A DNA stretch of 64,000 bases from Pyrinomonadaceae bacterium (GCA_030841105.1 JAVEDE010000121.1:1-64000); one strand, 5' to 3'. Shown: positions 16,740-26,750, counted from the first letter of the stretch. Translations and numbers: made by a program. Notes: generated from the sequence alone by a model not told the origin.

Positions 16740-16790
16740 AAATGCGGAAGCTCGCGCGAACATCAAAACGTCGCGCGAGCTTCCGCATTT
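16740..16790. terminator. Perfect 20-bp inverted repeat
   Basis: Arms 16740-16759 and 16771-16790 are exact complements (20 bp) around an 11-base loop. It lies 80 bp after the VWA gene and 80 bp before clpS. On the plus strand only three T follow the stem, whereas the minus-strand reading has six T. It is probably a terminator for the VWA operon, or a structured leader for clpS. Confidence 0.6.
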
Positions 16791-16869
16791 GTGCGCGCTA
16801 CCGTCCCGCGTGGGTTGTTGGTATCCTGTCTGCGTGCGGTGGCGAATGGCCGCGCGCGAGGCGGCGGTT

Positions 16870-17190
16870 ATGTCCAGATACGATTCCGACACGGACGATG
16901 CGGTTCTGACCGAGAGCGAGACGCGGCTGAAGAAGCCGCCGCTCTATCAGGTCATCCTGCACAACGACGACTTCACGACGATGGAATTTGTCGTCTACGT
17001 GTTGCAAAATGTCTTCCAGCGATCCGAGACCGAGGCCGTCCGCGTCATGCTGCAAGTTCATCTGGAAGGCGTCGGCATCGCGGGCGTCTACACCTACGAG
17101 ATCGCCGAGATGAAAGTGGCGAAGGTCTCGGAGTTAGCGCGGGCAAACGAGTTTCCTTTGCTCTGCACGATAGAAGAAACGACGGGCTAG
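16870..17190 (+). CDS. clpS: ATP-dependent Clp protease adaptor ClpS
   Basis: A 106-residue protein that fits ClpS over its full length. It has the N-degron pocket signature YQVILHNDDFTTMEFVV (the NDD turn and the gating Met), then AVRVMLQVHLEGVGIAG and YTYEIAEMKV. A flexible ~25-residue N-terminal tail precedes the fold, as needed for ClpA engagement. The frame is open 27 codons upstream, including an ATG at 16846, but ATG 16870 gives the family length and has a GAGGCGG ribosome site. It delivers proteins with destabilising N-terminal residues to ClpA, whose gene is next. Confidence 0.93.
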   Translation: MSRYDSDTDDAVLTESETRLKKPPLYQVILHNDDFTTMEFVVYVLQNVFQRSETEAVRVMLQVHLEGVGIAGVYTYEIAEMKVAKVSELARANEFPLLCTIEETTG

Positions 17191-17192
17191 TA

Positions 17193-17258
17193 GTCGGAGG
17201 TTAGAAGTTAGTAAGAACTAAAATTCTTTTAACTGAGCTCTGACCTCTAACCTCTGAC
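17193..17258 (+). repeat. Inverted 7-bp repeat array before clpA
   Basis: The right arm consists of the heptamers CTCTGAC, CTCTAAC, CTCTGAC at 17238-17258; the left arm at 17193-17211 is largely complementary (GTCGGAGGTTAGAAGTTAG). The hairpin ends 10 bases before ATG 17269, and no standard ribosome site separates them. Confidence 0.7.
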
Positions 17259-17268
17259 CTTTGCATTT

Positions 17269-19536
17269 ATGATTACCAGAGAGTTACAGGCAACTTTGAG
17301 CGCGGCCGTCGCGGAGGCCATCGAGCGGCGACACGAATATGTCACGCTCGAACACCTCCTGCTCGCGCTCTTGTCAGACCGCACGGCCGGGAACGTCATT
17401 CGCAACTGCGGCGGCGACGCCCTCGCGCTGCGCCGCGATCTCGAAAAGTTTTTCGACGAGCGCGTCGAGCAACTCGCGGAGGAGACGACGCACGTTCCCG
17501 AACAGACCGACATGTTCACGCGCGTCCTGCAATACGCGATGCTGCAAGCGCAGGGCAGCGGCCAGAAAGAGATTGACGGCGGCAACATCCTCGCCGCGCT
17601 CTTTCAGGCCGAACGCTCCTACGCCGTCTACCTGCTGCGGCAACAGGGCGTCACGCGTCTCGACGTGCTCAACTTCATCGCCCACGGCATCTCCAAACAC
17701 GCCGGGGCGGGCGAACCGGCGGGCGGCGACTTCGACGGCGACGCAGACGCAGACGCCGATGGCGTGCAGCAACAGGAGCAGCGCGACCCGCTCGCCGCCT
17801 TCACCGTCAACCTCAACGAGCGCGCGGGCGAAGGCTACATTGACCCGCTCATCGGGCGTCAGGTGGAAGTCCTCCGCACGATTCAAATTCTCTGCCGCCG
17901 CCGCAAGAACAACCCGATCTACGTCGGCGAGCCGGGCGTCGGCAAGACGGCCATCGCCGAGGGACTCGCACTCAAGATTCAACAGGGCGACGTGCCCGAA
18001 GTGCTCAGCGACGCCGTGGTCTACGCGCTCGACATGGGCGCAGTGCTTGCGGGCACGAAGTATCGCGGCGAGTTCGAGCAGCGTTTCAAAGCGATCATCA
18101 ACGCGCTCAAAAAAATCCCCGGCGCGATCCTCTTCATAGACGAAATCCACACCATCGTCGGCGCGGGCGCGGTCTCCGGCGGCTCGATGGACGCCTCCAA
18201 CATCATCAAGCCCGCGCTCGCCTCCGGCGAACTGCGCTGCATCGGCTCGACCACTTACGCCGAATACAAGAGCGCGTTCGAGCGCGACCGAGCACTCGCC
18301 CGCCGCTTCCAGAAGATCGAGATCGGCGAGCCGAGCGTGGCCGAGACAATCGAGATTCTGAACGGCCTCAAGACTTACTACGAACAGCACCACGGCGTCA
18401 CCTACTCGACTGACGCGATCCAACTCGCCGCAGAACTCGCGGCCAAGTACCTGCACGACCGCCTGTTGCCCGACAAGGCGATTGACGTGATTGACGAAGC
18501 GGGCGCGGCGATGAAGTTGTTGCCGAAGGATGAACGCCCTGAGACGGTCGGCGTCAAAGAGATCGAGATCGTGCTCTCGCGCATGGCGAAGATTCCGCCG
18601 AAGACCGTCGTCGGCTCGGAGCGCGACCGGCTGCGCGATTTGAAGGGCGAGTTGCAGGCGGTTATCTACGGGCAGGATCACGCCATCGAAGGCATCACGA
18701 ACGCGATCAAGCTGTCGCGCTCCGGCCTCGGCCACCCGGAGAAGCCCGTCGGCTCGTTCCTCTTCTCCGGCCCGACGGGCGTCGGCAAGACGGAACTCGC
18801 CAAGCAACTCGCCGTCGCCCTCGGCGTCGAGTTCATCCGCTTCGACATGAGCGAGTACGCAGAGGCGCACACCGTTTCGCGTCTCATCGGCGCGCCGCCC
18901 GGCTACGTCGGCTTCGATCAGGGCGGCCTCCTGACCGACGCCGTCAACAAGACGCCTTACGCCGTCCTTGTCCTCGACGAGATCGAAAAGGCGCACCCGA
19001 ACCTTTTCAACATTCTCTTGCAGGTGATGGATCACGCGACGCTCACCGACAACAACGGCAAGCGTGCCGACTTCCGCAACGTCATTTTGATCATGACGAC
19101 GAACGCGGGCGCGCGCGAGTTAAGCGAGGGTGGCATCGGCTTCCAGTCGAACACGACGGGCAAGGGGCAGGGGCGCGGCGCAATCGAACGCGCGTTCAGC
19201 CCGGAGTTTCGCAACCGGCTCGACGCGTGGATCGCCTTCGCGCCGCTCAGCTTCGAGGTCATCGAGCGCGTGGTTGACAAGTTCGTCAAGGAGTTGAACG
19301 CGCAACTGGCGGAGCGCAACGTGCGTGTCGTGCTCGAAGAGGAGGCGCGCGCGTGGCTCGCGGCGCGCGGCTTCGACCGCATGTTCGGCGCGCGCCCGAT
19401 GGGTCGCCTGATTCAGAAGAAGATCAAAGAGCCGCTCGCGGAAGAGTTGCTGTTCGGCGCGGCGCTCGCGGCGGGCGGCGAAGTCACGGTCGGCGTCGCG
19501 GGCGACGAACTCACGCTCAACTACCCGCGCGCGTGA
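17269..19536 (+). CDS. clpA: ATP-dependent Clp protease ATPase subunit ClpA
   Basis: A 755-residue Hsp100 unfoldase. The N-domain (about residues 1-140) begins with the standard helix [16 protein letters not shown]. The first AAA+ module has Walker A GEPGVGKT (about residues 221-228) and Walker B ILFIDEIH; the second has GPTGVGKTE (about 501-509) and [13 protein letters not shown]. The short gap between the two modules, without the long ClpB/ClpC middle domain, identifies ClpA. The ClpP-docking loop is present as GGIGFQ near residue 624. Together with ClpS upstream and Aat downstream it forms the bacterial N-degron pathway; ClpP itself must be encoded elsewhere. The start lies just behind an inverted 7-bp repeat hairpin. 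Confidence 0.95.
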   Translation: MITRELQATLSAAVAEAIERRHEYVTLEHLLLALLSDRTAGNVIRNCGGDALALRRDLEKFFDERVEQLAEETTHVPEQTDMFTRVLQYAMLQAQGSGQKEIDGGNILAALFQAERSYAVYLLRQQGVTRLDVLNFIAHGISKHAGAGEPAGGDFDGDADADADGVQQQEQRDPLAAFTVNLNERAGEGYIDPLIGRQVEVLRTIQILCRRRKNNPIYVGEPGVGKTAIAEGLALKIQQGDVPEVLSDAVVYALDMGAVLAGTKYRGEFEQRFKAIINALKKIPGAILFIDEIHTIVGAGAVSGGSMDASNIIKPALASGELRCIGSTTYAEYKSAFERDRALARRFQKIEIGEPSVAETIEILNGLKTYYEQHHGVTYSTDAIQLAAELAAKYLHDRLLPDKAIDVIDEAGAAMKLLPKDERPETVGVKEIEIVLSRMAKIPPKTVVGSERDRLRDLKGELQAVIYGQDHAIEGITNAIKLSRSGLGHPEKPVGSFLFSGPTGVGKTELAKQLAVALGVEFIRFDMSEYAEAHTVSRLIGAPPGYVGFDQGGLLTDAVNKTPYAVLVLDEIEKAHPNLFNILLQVMDHATLTDNNGKRADFRNVILIMTTNAGARELSEGGIGFQSNTTGKGQGRGAIERAFSPEFRNRLDAWIAFAPLSFEVIERVVDKFVKELNAQLAERNVRVVLEEEARAWLAARGFDRMFGARPMGRLIQKKIKEPLAEELLFGAALAAGGEVTVGVAGDELTLNYPRA

Positions 19537-19581
19537 AGTCCGACGACAAACAAAGGATTCCGATCCGTTCACACTCGCACC

Positions 19582-20298
19582 ATGTCGGAGACTGAAACTT
19601 CAACTCAGCATCCCGCCCTATTTTTTAAACGGGACGTGAGCTTGATCAACTTCCCCGACCCGCGCGACGCGCCCTTCGGCGACATCGTGGCCGTCGGCGG
19701 CAACCTCCACCCGCTTAACCTCCAACGCGCCTACGCGCGCGGCATCTTCCCGTGGCCGATCGAGGGCTGGCCGCTGACATGGTTCTCCCCGCAGGAACGC
19801 GCCGTCATCGAGTTCGAGAATTTGAAAGTGCCGCGCAGCCTCTCGAAAGTCAGACGGCGTGCGCCTTACCGGATCACGATTGACGCGGCCTTTCCCGAAG
19901 TGATCCTCGCCTGCGCCCGCGTCAAACGCGCAGACGAACAGGGCACATGGATCACGCCCGACATGTTCCGCGCCTACTGCCGCCTGCACGAACTCGGCCA
20001 CGCGCACAGCGTCGAAGCGTGGGAGAATGATGTGCTCGTCGGCGGTCTCTACGGCGTTGACGCGGGCGGCGCGTTCGCGGGCGAGAGCATGTTCTACCTG
20101 CGACCGAACGCGTCGAAACTCGCGCTGCTCCACCTGATCGAACACCTCAGCGGGCGCGGCCTCGACTGGCTCGACATTCAAGTGATGACGCCGCACATGC
20201 GAGCCTTGGGCGCGCGCACCGTCACGCGCTGCGAGTTTCTGGAAAGACTCGCCGCCGCACGCGCGCGAAGTTTGAATTTGTTCGGGGCGGAGTCTTAG
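19582..20298 (+). CDS. aat: Leucyl/phenylalanyl-tRNA-protein transferase
   Basis: A 238-residue enzyme that attaches Leu or Phe to proteins with N-terminal Arg or Lys, creating an N-degron for ClpS/ClpA. Conserved blocks are visible: AYARGIFPWP with TWFSPQERAVIEF, then QGTWITPDMFRAYCRLHELG, AHSVEAW, LVGGLYG and FAGESMFY, and WLDIQ near the end. Length fits the family. It follows clpA by 45 bp in the same direction. An N-terminal extension of ~20 residues before INFPDP is a little longer than in the E. coli protein. Confidence is high because motif order and operon context agree. Confidence 0.94.
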   Translation: MSETETSTQHPALFFKRDVSLINFPDPRDAPFGDIVAVGGNLHPLNLQRAYARGIFPWPIEGWPLTWFSPQERAVIEFENLKVPRSLSKVRRRAPYRITIDAAFPEVILACARVKRADEQGTWITPDMFRAYCRLHELGHAHSVEAWENDVLVGGLYGVDAGGAFAGESMFYLRPNASKLALLHLIEHLSGRGLDWLDIQVMTPHMRALGARTVTRCEFLERLAAARARSLNLFGAES

Positions 20299-20342
20299 TT
20301 GTCAGTTGTGATTGCAGGTAAAGTATCATGCGGCCATAAACG

Positions 20343-22850
20343 ATGAAGCAGGAACTTAACACTCAGGAGCAGCAGGGCGCGCCCGACCAGAAGGCCGAGG
20401 CGCATCCGAGCCACTACGAGCCTGCCAAGCAAGACTTGAAGACGGAGCGCGAACTGCGGCGCGACGAGGCGATAGCTGCGTCCGACAACGCGCGGCAAAG
20501 TGACACGGAGAAAGGTCGGCAGCCGAACGCGGAGAGTGGTTCAACCGACATGGCCGCCGGTTCGCGTCGCGCGCAGCCGCCGGAAGATTTCACGGGGCTG
20601 AAAGTCTCGCCCGCGAGTGAGTCGGCGGGCGGACTGCCTGCCATCGTGTCCGCGTTGAAACATTCGTGGGCGGAGATGGGCGCGGCGCGCACGCTCAAGA
20701 CTCTGACGCGCATCAACCAGAAGGGCGGCTTCGACTGTCCCGGCTGCGCGTGGCCTGAGCCGGACGGCGAGCGCACGCATTTCGAGTTCTGCGAAAACGG
20801 CGCGAAGCACGTCGCCGACGAGGCGACGACCAAACGCGTCACGCCCGAGTTCTTCCGCGAGTGGAGCGTCGCGGAACTCTCGCGCCAGTCCGACATGTGG
20901 CTGAACGATCAGGGGCGGCTCACACACCCGATGCTGCTCCGGCGCGGCAGCACGCACTACGAACCCGTCACTTGGGACGAGGCGTTCAAACTCATCGCCG
21001 GTGAACTCAACGCGCTCGACACGCCCGACGAGGCGGTCTTCTACACGTCGGGGCGCACGAGCAACGAGGCGGCGTTCCTCTATCAACTTTTCGTCCGCCA
21101 ATTCGGCACGAACAATTTGCCCGACTGCTCGAACATGTGCCACGAGTCGAGCGGGTCTGCGCTCTCGGAATCAATCGGCGTCGGCAAAGGCACGGTCACG
21201 CTCGACGACTTCGCGGAGGCCGAGGCGATCTTCGTCATCGGCCAGAATCCGGGGACGAACCACCCGCGCATGCTCTCGACGCTGCAAGCCGCCAAGCGAC
21301 GCGGCTGTCGCATCGTCCACATCAACCCGCTGCCCGAATCGGGCATGTCGCGTTTCAAACACCCGCAGGAAATCTTCGACACGCTCGTCGGGCATGGAAC
21401 TCAACTCGCCGATCTGTTCCTACAGGTTCGCATCAACGGCGACGTGGCGCTCTTGCAAGGCATCTCGAAAGAGGTCTTGGAAGAGGACGCGCGACGCGGC
21501 GGCGACGTGCTCGACCGCGACTTCCTCGCGGCGCACACCGCAGGCTTCGCGGAGTTTGCCGCGTCGCTCGGCGAGGTCAGTTGGGACGACATCACGGAAG
21601 GCTGCGGCGTCGGGCGCGAGCAGATTCAAGAGGCCGCGCACATCTTCATCAACTCCAAACGCACGATCTTCTGCTGGGCGATGGGACTCACGCAGCACCG
21701 TAACGCCGTGGCGAACATACAGGAGATCGTCAACCTCCTGCTGCTGCGCGGGCAGATCGGCAAACAGGGCGCGGGCGTCTGCCCCGTGCGCGGCCACTCG
21801 AACGTGCAGGGCGACCGCACGATGGGCATCTGGGAACGCCCGACGCCCGCCTTCCTCGACGCGCTCGCACGCGAGTTCCGTTTCGAGCCGCCGCGCCGTC
21901 ACGGCTTCGACACGGTGGAGTCCATCAAGGCGATGCATGCCGGGCGCGCGAAACTCTTCTTCGCGATGGGCGGTAACTTCCTCTCCGCCACGCCCGACAC
22001 GGAGTACACCGCCGAAGCTTTGCGCCGCCTGCGACTGACCGTGCAAGTCTCGACCAAACTCAACCGCGCGCACCTCATCACCGGAGAGCAGGCGTTGATC
22101 TTGCCGTGCCTCGGCCGCACGGAAATTGACCGGCAGGCGACGGGCGAGCAGTTCGTCAGCGCGGAAAACTCGATGGGCGTCGTGCAATCCTCGCGCGGCA
22201 ACTTGCAGCCCGCCTCCACGGAACTACTGAGCGAGGTGATGATCGTCGCGCGTCTCGCGGAAGCGACTCTGAGCGGGCGCAGCGGCATCAACTGGATGGA
22301 ACTCGCCGCCGACTACGATCTCATCCGCGAACGCATCGCGCGCGTCATCGTCGGCTTCGACGATTACAACGAGCGCGTGCGCCGCCCCGGCGGCTTCTAC
22401 CTGCCCAACCTCGCGCGCGAACGCGAGTGGAAAACCGCTTCGGGTAAGGCTCAGTTCACCGTGCACACTTTGCCGCGACACGAACTCGCGCCGGGTCAGT
22501 TTTTGATGATGACCATCCGCAGCCACGATCAGTTCAACACGACCATCTACGGACTCGACGACCGTTACCGCGGCATCCGCAACGAGCGGCGCGTTGTCTT
22601 GCTCAACCCCGAAGACATCCGCGGGGCTGGACTCGAAGCGGGCGCAGTTGTGGATTTGATCGGCCACTTCGAGGGCGAAGAGCGCGTCGCGCGTCGCTTC
22701 ATCGTCGTGCCCTACAGTATCCCGCGCCGCTCGGCCGCCACCTACTTTCCCGAAACCAACGTCCTCGTTCCCATCAACAGCGTCGCCGAAAAAAGCAACA
22801 CGCCCGCCTCCAAGTCCGTCGTCATCTCCCTGCGTCCCGCCGCCGTTTGA
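20343..22850 (+). CDS. FdhF/YdeP-family molybdopterin oxidoreductase
   Basis: An 835-residue molybdopterin-guanine-dinucleotide enzyme of the formate-dehydrogenase-like group. The signature GGFDCPGCAWPEP (about residues 127-139) is typical of the YdeP branch. Further blocks are GRTSNEAAFLYQLF, NMCHESSG, IGQNPGTNHPRM, GQIGKQGAGVCPVRGHSNVQG and the C-terminal MopB-binding domain TIRSHDQFNTTIYG. The chain begins with about 75-100 extra charged, probably disordered residues, and no twin-arginine signal, so it should be cytoplasmic. YdeP relatives are linked to acid or oxidative stress in some bacteria, but the electron donor and acceptor are unknown. No partner subunit or fdhD lies in the window. 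Confidence 0.9.
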   Translation: MKQELNTQEQQGAPDQKAEAHPSHYEPAKQDLKTERELRRDEAIAASDNARQSDTEKGRQPNAESGSTDMAAGSRRAQPPEDFTGLKVSPASESAGGLPAIVSALKHSWAEMGAARTLKTLTRINQKGGFDCPGCAWPEPDGERTHFEFCENGAKHVADEATTKRVTPEFFREWSVAELSRQSDMWLNDQGRLTHPMLLRRGSTHYEPVTWDEAFKLIAGELNALDTPDEAVFYTSGRTSNEAAFLYQLFVRQFGTNNLPDCSNMCHESSGSALSESIGVGKGTVTLDDFAEAEAIFVIGQNPGTNHPRMLSTLQAAKRRGCRIVHINPLPESGMSRFKHPQEIFDTLVGHGTQLADLFLQVRINGDVALLQGISKEVLEEDARRGGDVLDRDFLAAHTAGFAEFAASLGEVSWDDITEGCGVGREQIQEAAHIFINSKRTIFCWAMGLTQHRNAVANIQEIVNLLLLRGQIGKQGAGVCPVRGHSNVQGDRTMGIWERPTPAFLDALAREFRFEPPRRHGFDTVESIKAMHAGRAKLFFAMGGNFLSATPDTEYTAEALRRLRLTVQVSTKLNRAHLITGEQALILPCLGRTEIDRQATGEQFVSAENSMGVVQSSRGNLQPASTELLSEVMIVARLAEATLSGRSGINWMELAADYDLIRERIARVIVGFDDYNERVRRPGGFYLPNLAREREWKTASGKAQFTVHTLPRHELAPGQFLMMTIRSHDQFNTTIYGLDDRYRGIRNERRVVLLNPEDIRGAGLEAGAVVDLIGHFEGEERVARRFIVVPYSIPRRSAATYFPETNVLVPINSVAEKSNTPASKSVVISLRPAAV

Positions 22851-22900
22851 GCGCGCGCGCGTACCGGCATTGAAGATGAGCCTTGGGTCGGGGAAATATC

Positions 22901-23275
22901 ATGCACACGGTTTGCCAAAACTGCGGGGCGAGTCTGGATACTCCTTACATCATGTTAGGGGCAGCCGCCGAGTGCCCTTCGTGCGGTGCGCGCACCATCC
23001 CGAAAGTGCCGACCGGCACAAGTTTCCCTCTGACCGGATACGAGATTACTTTCGCCGCTTTCCTGCAACTCCTGTCCGATCCCGCGTACCGGCCTTCTGT
23101 CGCTCCGCTCTTGCGCCGGTGGTTCGGATACGAATTGGAAGTGTCTGGTGACGCCGTCCTCATCCGGTCGCGAGATGGCGATGAAGTTGCTCCGTTGTCG
23201 CTGCACCGGAACATTCAGGGAGATAACTCCAAACAGTACACGCTTTATCAAGCGGCCATGAATTTATGGAGGTGA
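22901..23275 (+). CDS. Small zinc-ribbon protein of unknown function
   Basis: A 124-residue protein. The N-terminus holds a zinc ribbon, CQNCG (about residues 5-9) and CPSCG (about 27-31). The rest has no known domain; the segment RRWFGYELEVSGDAVLIRS looks like a small beta-hairpin domain. ATG 22901 follows GGGGA; an upstream TTG would add six residues. It comes 50 bp after the molybdoenzyme gene in the same direction, but nothing ties it functionally to that enzyme. Confidence 0.65.
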   Translation: MHTVCQNCGASLDTPYIMLGAAAECPSCGARTIPKVPTGTSFPLTGYEITFAAFLQLLSDPAYRPSVAPLLRRWFGYELEVSGDAVLIRSRDGDEVAPLSLHRNIQGDNSKQYTLYQAAMNLWR

Positions 23276-23464
23276 CGCTTAAGGTTACAGACTTTGACGG
23301 GGTGAGAAATATTTCGCGGGTTTTTGGTAAACGTGTGTGAGACAGCGTTTAGTTCGTTAAGACAAACGTGCGGCCGAGGCGGCGCGACGACACATTACTA
23401 GTTGTCGAAGTCCGGCGGGTGTACAGCTGCATGGTCATAAGCATTCCCGGTTTGGAAGAAAACT

Positions 23465-24157
23465 ATGAGCATCTTTTGCTTAGTTAACGGTTCAACTCAA
23501 AACCCGCTGTGCTGGAAGTTGCTGATTCCCGAACTCGAAAAGCACGGCCACCGGACGATCACGCCGCGCCTGTCCTTTGACGAACCTGCGGCCGGTGCGT
23601 TGAGATATGCGGAAATGATCGCGCGCTCGCTCGAAGGTGCGGGCGACGACGTGGTGCTGGTCGGTCATTCGGCGAGCGGCATGTTCGTCCCGCTCGTGCC
23701 GGGTCTGCGCCCCGTTCGCCGTCTCGTCTATCTGGCCGCCTTGATCCCGCAGCCGGGGACGAGCATCAGGGAACAGTTGGCCGCCGATCCCGGCATGCTC
23801 AACCCCGAATGGCTGGCGGCGTGCAGGGGCGGCAGAGACCCCTGGAGTAGTGACGAGACGGCGGTCGAGTTTCTCTTCCACGATTGCTCGCCCGAAGCGT
23901 TGAGCCTCGGTCTGGCGACGAGGATGAGGATGAACGCGGAAGGAGCGATCACGGAGACTTTCCCGCTCGCACAATTACCCGCCGTCACGTCCGTCTACGT
24001 CGTTTGCACGGACGACCGCACGATCTCACCCGCGTGGTCGCGTCGCGCCGCGCGCGAACGACTCGGAGTTGAGGCAGTCGAACTTCCCGGCGGTCATTGT
24101 CCTTATTTGTCCAGACCGTCGTACCTCGCGGAAGTTTTGATCGAGACGCTCGATTGA
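23465..24157 (+). CDS. Alpha/beta hydrolase
   Basis: A 230-residue alpha/beta hydrolase. The oxyanion-type loop NGSTQNPLCW near the N-terminus and the nucleophile elbow GHSASG (Ser at about residue 74) are clear. A late Asp (CTDDRTIS) and His (PGGHCPYLS) complete the likely triad. The overall pattern resembles the salicylate/plant esterase-like group (AB_hydrolase_6). A GGAAG ribosome site precedes the ATG. It ends exactly where the convergent transporter gene ends, so the two stops abut. Substrate is unknown. Confidence 0.82.
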   Translation: MSIFCLVNGSTQNPLCWKLLIPELEKHGHRTITPRLSFDEPAAGALRYAEMIARSLEGAGDDVVLVGHSASGMFVPLVPGLRPVRRLVYLAALIPQPGTSIREQLAADPGMLNPEWLAACRGGRDPWSSDETAVEFLFHDCSPEALSLGLATRMRMNAEGAITETFPLAQLPAVTSVYVVCTDDRTISPAWSRRAARERLGVEAVELPGGHCPYLSRPSYLAEVLIETLD

Positions 24158-24934
24158 TTAGCGCGACAGACGCCAGAGCATGAGGCAGCCGATGGTGAGG
24201 CCGATGAGGATGACGGCGCGGCGAACGAATCGGCGACCGAGGCGGCGCGCGATGGCTGCGCCGTAGTAGCCGCCCAAGATCGCGCCCGCGGCCATGACGA
24301 GTGCCTTCGGCCAACTGACTAAGCCGGAGGCGGCGAAGGCGACGACGGCCACGCTGTTGAGTGTCAGCGCGAGAAAATTCTTGAGGCCGTTGGCGCGGTG
24401 GATGTCTGAGATGCCGAGCAGGCCGAGGGCGGAGAGCATGAGGATGCCGTTGCCCGCGCCGAAGTAGCCGCCGTAGACGGCGGCGCAGAACTGGAAGAGG
24501 ATCGCGCCCGTCCACCAGCCGCGCTGACGTTCGTCGGGCGGCGTCTCAAGTCGCAGCCAGCGCGTGATCGGCTCTTGCGCCATGAAGAGAAGCGTGGCGA
24601 AGAAGATGAGGAACGGGACGAGACGCGCGAAGGTTTGCGAAGGCGTCCAGATGAGCAACGCCGCACCAGCCGCGCCGCCCACCAGACTCGTCAACCCCAG
24701 ACGCACGAGCAGCGGGCGGCTGCGTTCGAGTTCGCGCCGGAAGCCATAGAGGCCGCCGACGAGTCCCGGCCAGAGCGCGACGGTGCTGGTCGCGTTCGCC
24801 TCTTTGGCGTCGAGGCCGAGCCAGATGAGCGTCGGGAAGGTGAGCAGCGTGCCGCCGCCCGCGATGGAGTTGATCATCCCCGCGACGAACGCCGACGCGA
24901 ACAGGACGACCCCTTGAAGTAGACTGAAGCCCAT
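24158..24934 (-). CDS. TSUP (TauE/SafE) family membrane transporter
   Basis: A 258-residue protein with about eight hydrophobic segments. The N-terminal half-repeat AFVAGMINSIAGGGTLLTFP is diagnostic of the TauE/SafE family, and its internal counterpart YGGYFGAGNGILMLSALG starts the second half. Such proteins move sulfite, sulfoacetate or related organosulfur anions across the inner membrane. It is convergent with the hydrolase gene and divergent from the dehydrogenase gene at 25064. The transported compound is not predictable. Confidence 0.88.
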   Translation of the reverse strand: MGFSLLQGVVLFASAFVAGMINSIAGGGTLLTFPTLIWLGLDAKEANATSTVALWPGLVGGLYGFRRELERSRPLLVRLGLTSLVGGAAGAALLIWTPSQTFARLVPFLIFFATLLFMAQEPITRWLRLETPPDERQRGWWTGAILFQFCAAVYGGYFGAGNGILMLSALGLLGISDIHRANGLKNFLALTLNSVAVVAFAASGLVSWPKALVMAAGAILGGYYGAAIARRLGRRFVRRAVILIGLTIGCLMLWRLSR

Positions 24935-25063
24935 GCGTTGAATTGAAACTCGACACGCCGTAGTCGGATGAACACCTGAGACTATACATGATGAGCGCGG
25001 GCGCGGGCAGTTGCGTTATGATAAGCGCATGACGCGGAGACGAACGGACGGGAGTTTAGTTCA

Positions 25064-26467
25064 ATGGCAATCGCGAGTGTGAATCCGGCGACGGGTGAGA
25101 AGTTGCGCGAGTTCGCGCCGCTCACCGAAGCGGAGATCGAAGACAAGCTGCAACTCGCCGCGCGTGCTTACTATCAGCACCGGCACACGTCGTTCGCCGA
25201 GCGCGCAGGGATGATGCTTCGCGCGGCGGAGATTCTTGAGACGGAGAAAGAACGCTTCGCGCGCTTGATGACGGCGGAGATGGGGAAGCCCATCCAGTCG
25301 GCGCGCGACGAGGCGGCGAAATGCGCGCTGGTGTGTCGCTACTACGCGGAGCACGCCGAAAAATTTCTCGCGGACGAAGCGGTCGAGACGAGTGCGACGC
25401 GCTCGTTCATCCGCTACGAACCGCTCGGCGCGGTGCTTGCCGTCATGCCCTGGAACTTTCCCTTCTGGCAGGTCTTCCGTTTCGCCGCGCCCGCGCTGAT
25501 GGCCGGAAACGTCGGGCTGCTCAAACACGCCTCGAACGTGCCGCAGTGCGCGCTGGCGATTGAAGAAATTTTCCGGCGCGCCGGATTTCTTGAAGGCGTT
25601 TTTCAAACGCTCTTGCTCAACTCAGGACAGGTCGGGCAGTTGATTGACGACGCGCGCGTGCGCGCGGCGACGCTCACGGGCAGCGAACACGCCGGGAGCG
25701 AGGTGGCGAGCCGCGCCGGTAAGCAGATCAAGAAGACCGTGCTCGAACTCGGCGGCAGCGATCCCTTCATCGTCATGCCGACGGCGGATTTCGAGACCGC
25801 CGTTAAAACCGCCGTCAAGGCGCGCACGATCAACAACGGCCAGTCGTGCATCGCGGCCAAACGCTTCATCGTTCATGCTGATGTTTACGAAGAGTTCGCG
25901 CACCGCTTCGTCGCGGCGATGGCGGCGTTGCGTATCGGCGACCCGGCGGACGAGACGACGGAGATCGGGCCACTCGCGACCGCAGACATCGTCAACGAAC
26001 TCGACGAGCAGGTGCGCCGGTCAATCGCGGCGGGCGCGCGCGTCATCACGGGCGGCGAACGCGTGCGGCGCGCGGGGAACTACTACGCGCCGACGGTGCT
26101 GGCCGACATCCAGAAAAATTCTCCGGCCTATGCGGAAGAGTTTTTCGGCCCCGTCGCGTTGCTGTTTCGCGTCGGCTCGATTGAAGAAGCGATTGGGTTG
26201 GCGAACGACACGCCGTTCGGACTCGGCGCGAGCGCGTGGACGAACGACGCGGGCGAGCGCGAGCGTTTCGTCGGCGAACTCGAAGCGGGCGCGGTCTTCA
26301 TCAACGCGATGGTGGCGTCCGATCCGCGCCTGCCGTTCGGCGGCGTCAAGCGTTCCGGCTACGGGCGCGAGTTGGGCGAGTTCGGCATCCGCGAGTTCGT
26401 CAACATCAAGACCGTCTGGATCAACGATGGCGACAACGACAACGCGCGTCGAACCGAAACGGAGTAG
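25064..26467 (+). CDS. NAD(P)-dependent succinate-semialdehyde dehydrogenase-like
   Basis: A 467-residue aldehyde dehydrogenase. Catalytic Cys262 sits in NNGQSCIAAKR and Glu228 in VLELGGSDPF; PWNFPFWQVFR and TGSEHAG are cofactor-site motifs. The start MAIASVNPATGEK and the overall shortness match the Sad/YneI branch that oxidises succinate semialdehyde. GGGAG precedes the ATG. It is not in an obvious operon. Other short-chain semialdehydes are possible substrates. Confidence 0.88.
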   Translation: MAIASVNPATGEKLREFAPLTEAEIEDKLQLAARAYYQHRHTSFAERAGMMLRAAEILETEKERFARLMTAEMGKPIQSARDEAAKCALVCRYYAEHAEKFLADEAVETSATRSFIRYEPLGAVLAVMPWNFPFWQVFRFAAPALMAGNVGLLKHASNVPQCALAIEEIFRRAGFLEGVFQTLLLNSGQVGQLIDDARVRAATLTGSEHAGSEVASRAGKQIKKTVLELGGSDPFIVMPTADFETAVKTAVKARTINNGQSCIAAKRFIVHADVYEEFAHRFVAAMAALRIGDPADETTEIGPLATADIVNELDEQVRRSIAAGARVITGGERVRRAGNYYAPTVLADIQKNSPAYAEEFFGPVALLFRVGSIEEAIGLANDTPFGLGASAWTNDAGERERFVGELEAGAVFINAMVASDPRLPFGGVKRSGYGRELGEFGIREFVNIKTVWINDGDNDNARRTETE

Positions 26468-26750
26468 ACGCTCGACTCGAATTTTCGATCCATTCTTTCG
26501 TAAGACGCGCCGACGTTTGTTCGCTTTCGGACAAGCCGCGTCCCGGAAGTGGGATCGAATGAACCAGCCAAACCTCACCCCGCGCGGAAAAGGCCGCAGA
26601 TTTCCTCTCCGTCTCTCACGTCACACCACTGGCACGCCGCTTCCATTAGATTCTGCCGATCTAGTCGAAGCTGAAACGAAGTGCGCTCTCCATACGTCTT
26701 CTGAGCAAACAAGAGAAACGCTCCGGGCGACCCGCACGAGAGGGTGATGC

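Noticed and set aside
17374-19035. A 553-residue minus-strand frame inside clpA
   Set aside because: Antisense shadow with the same biased composition; clpA is unambiguous.
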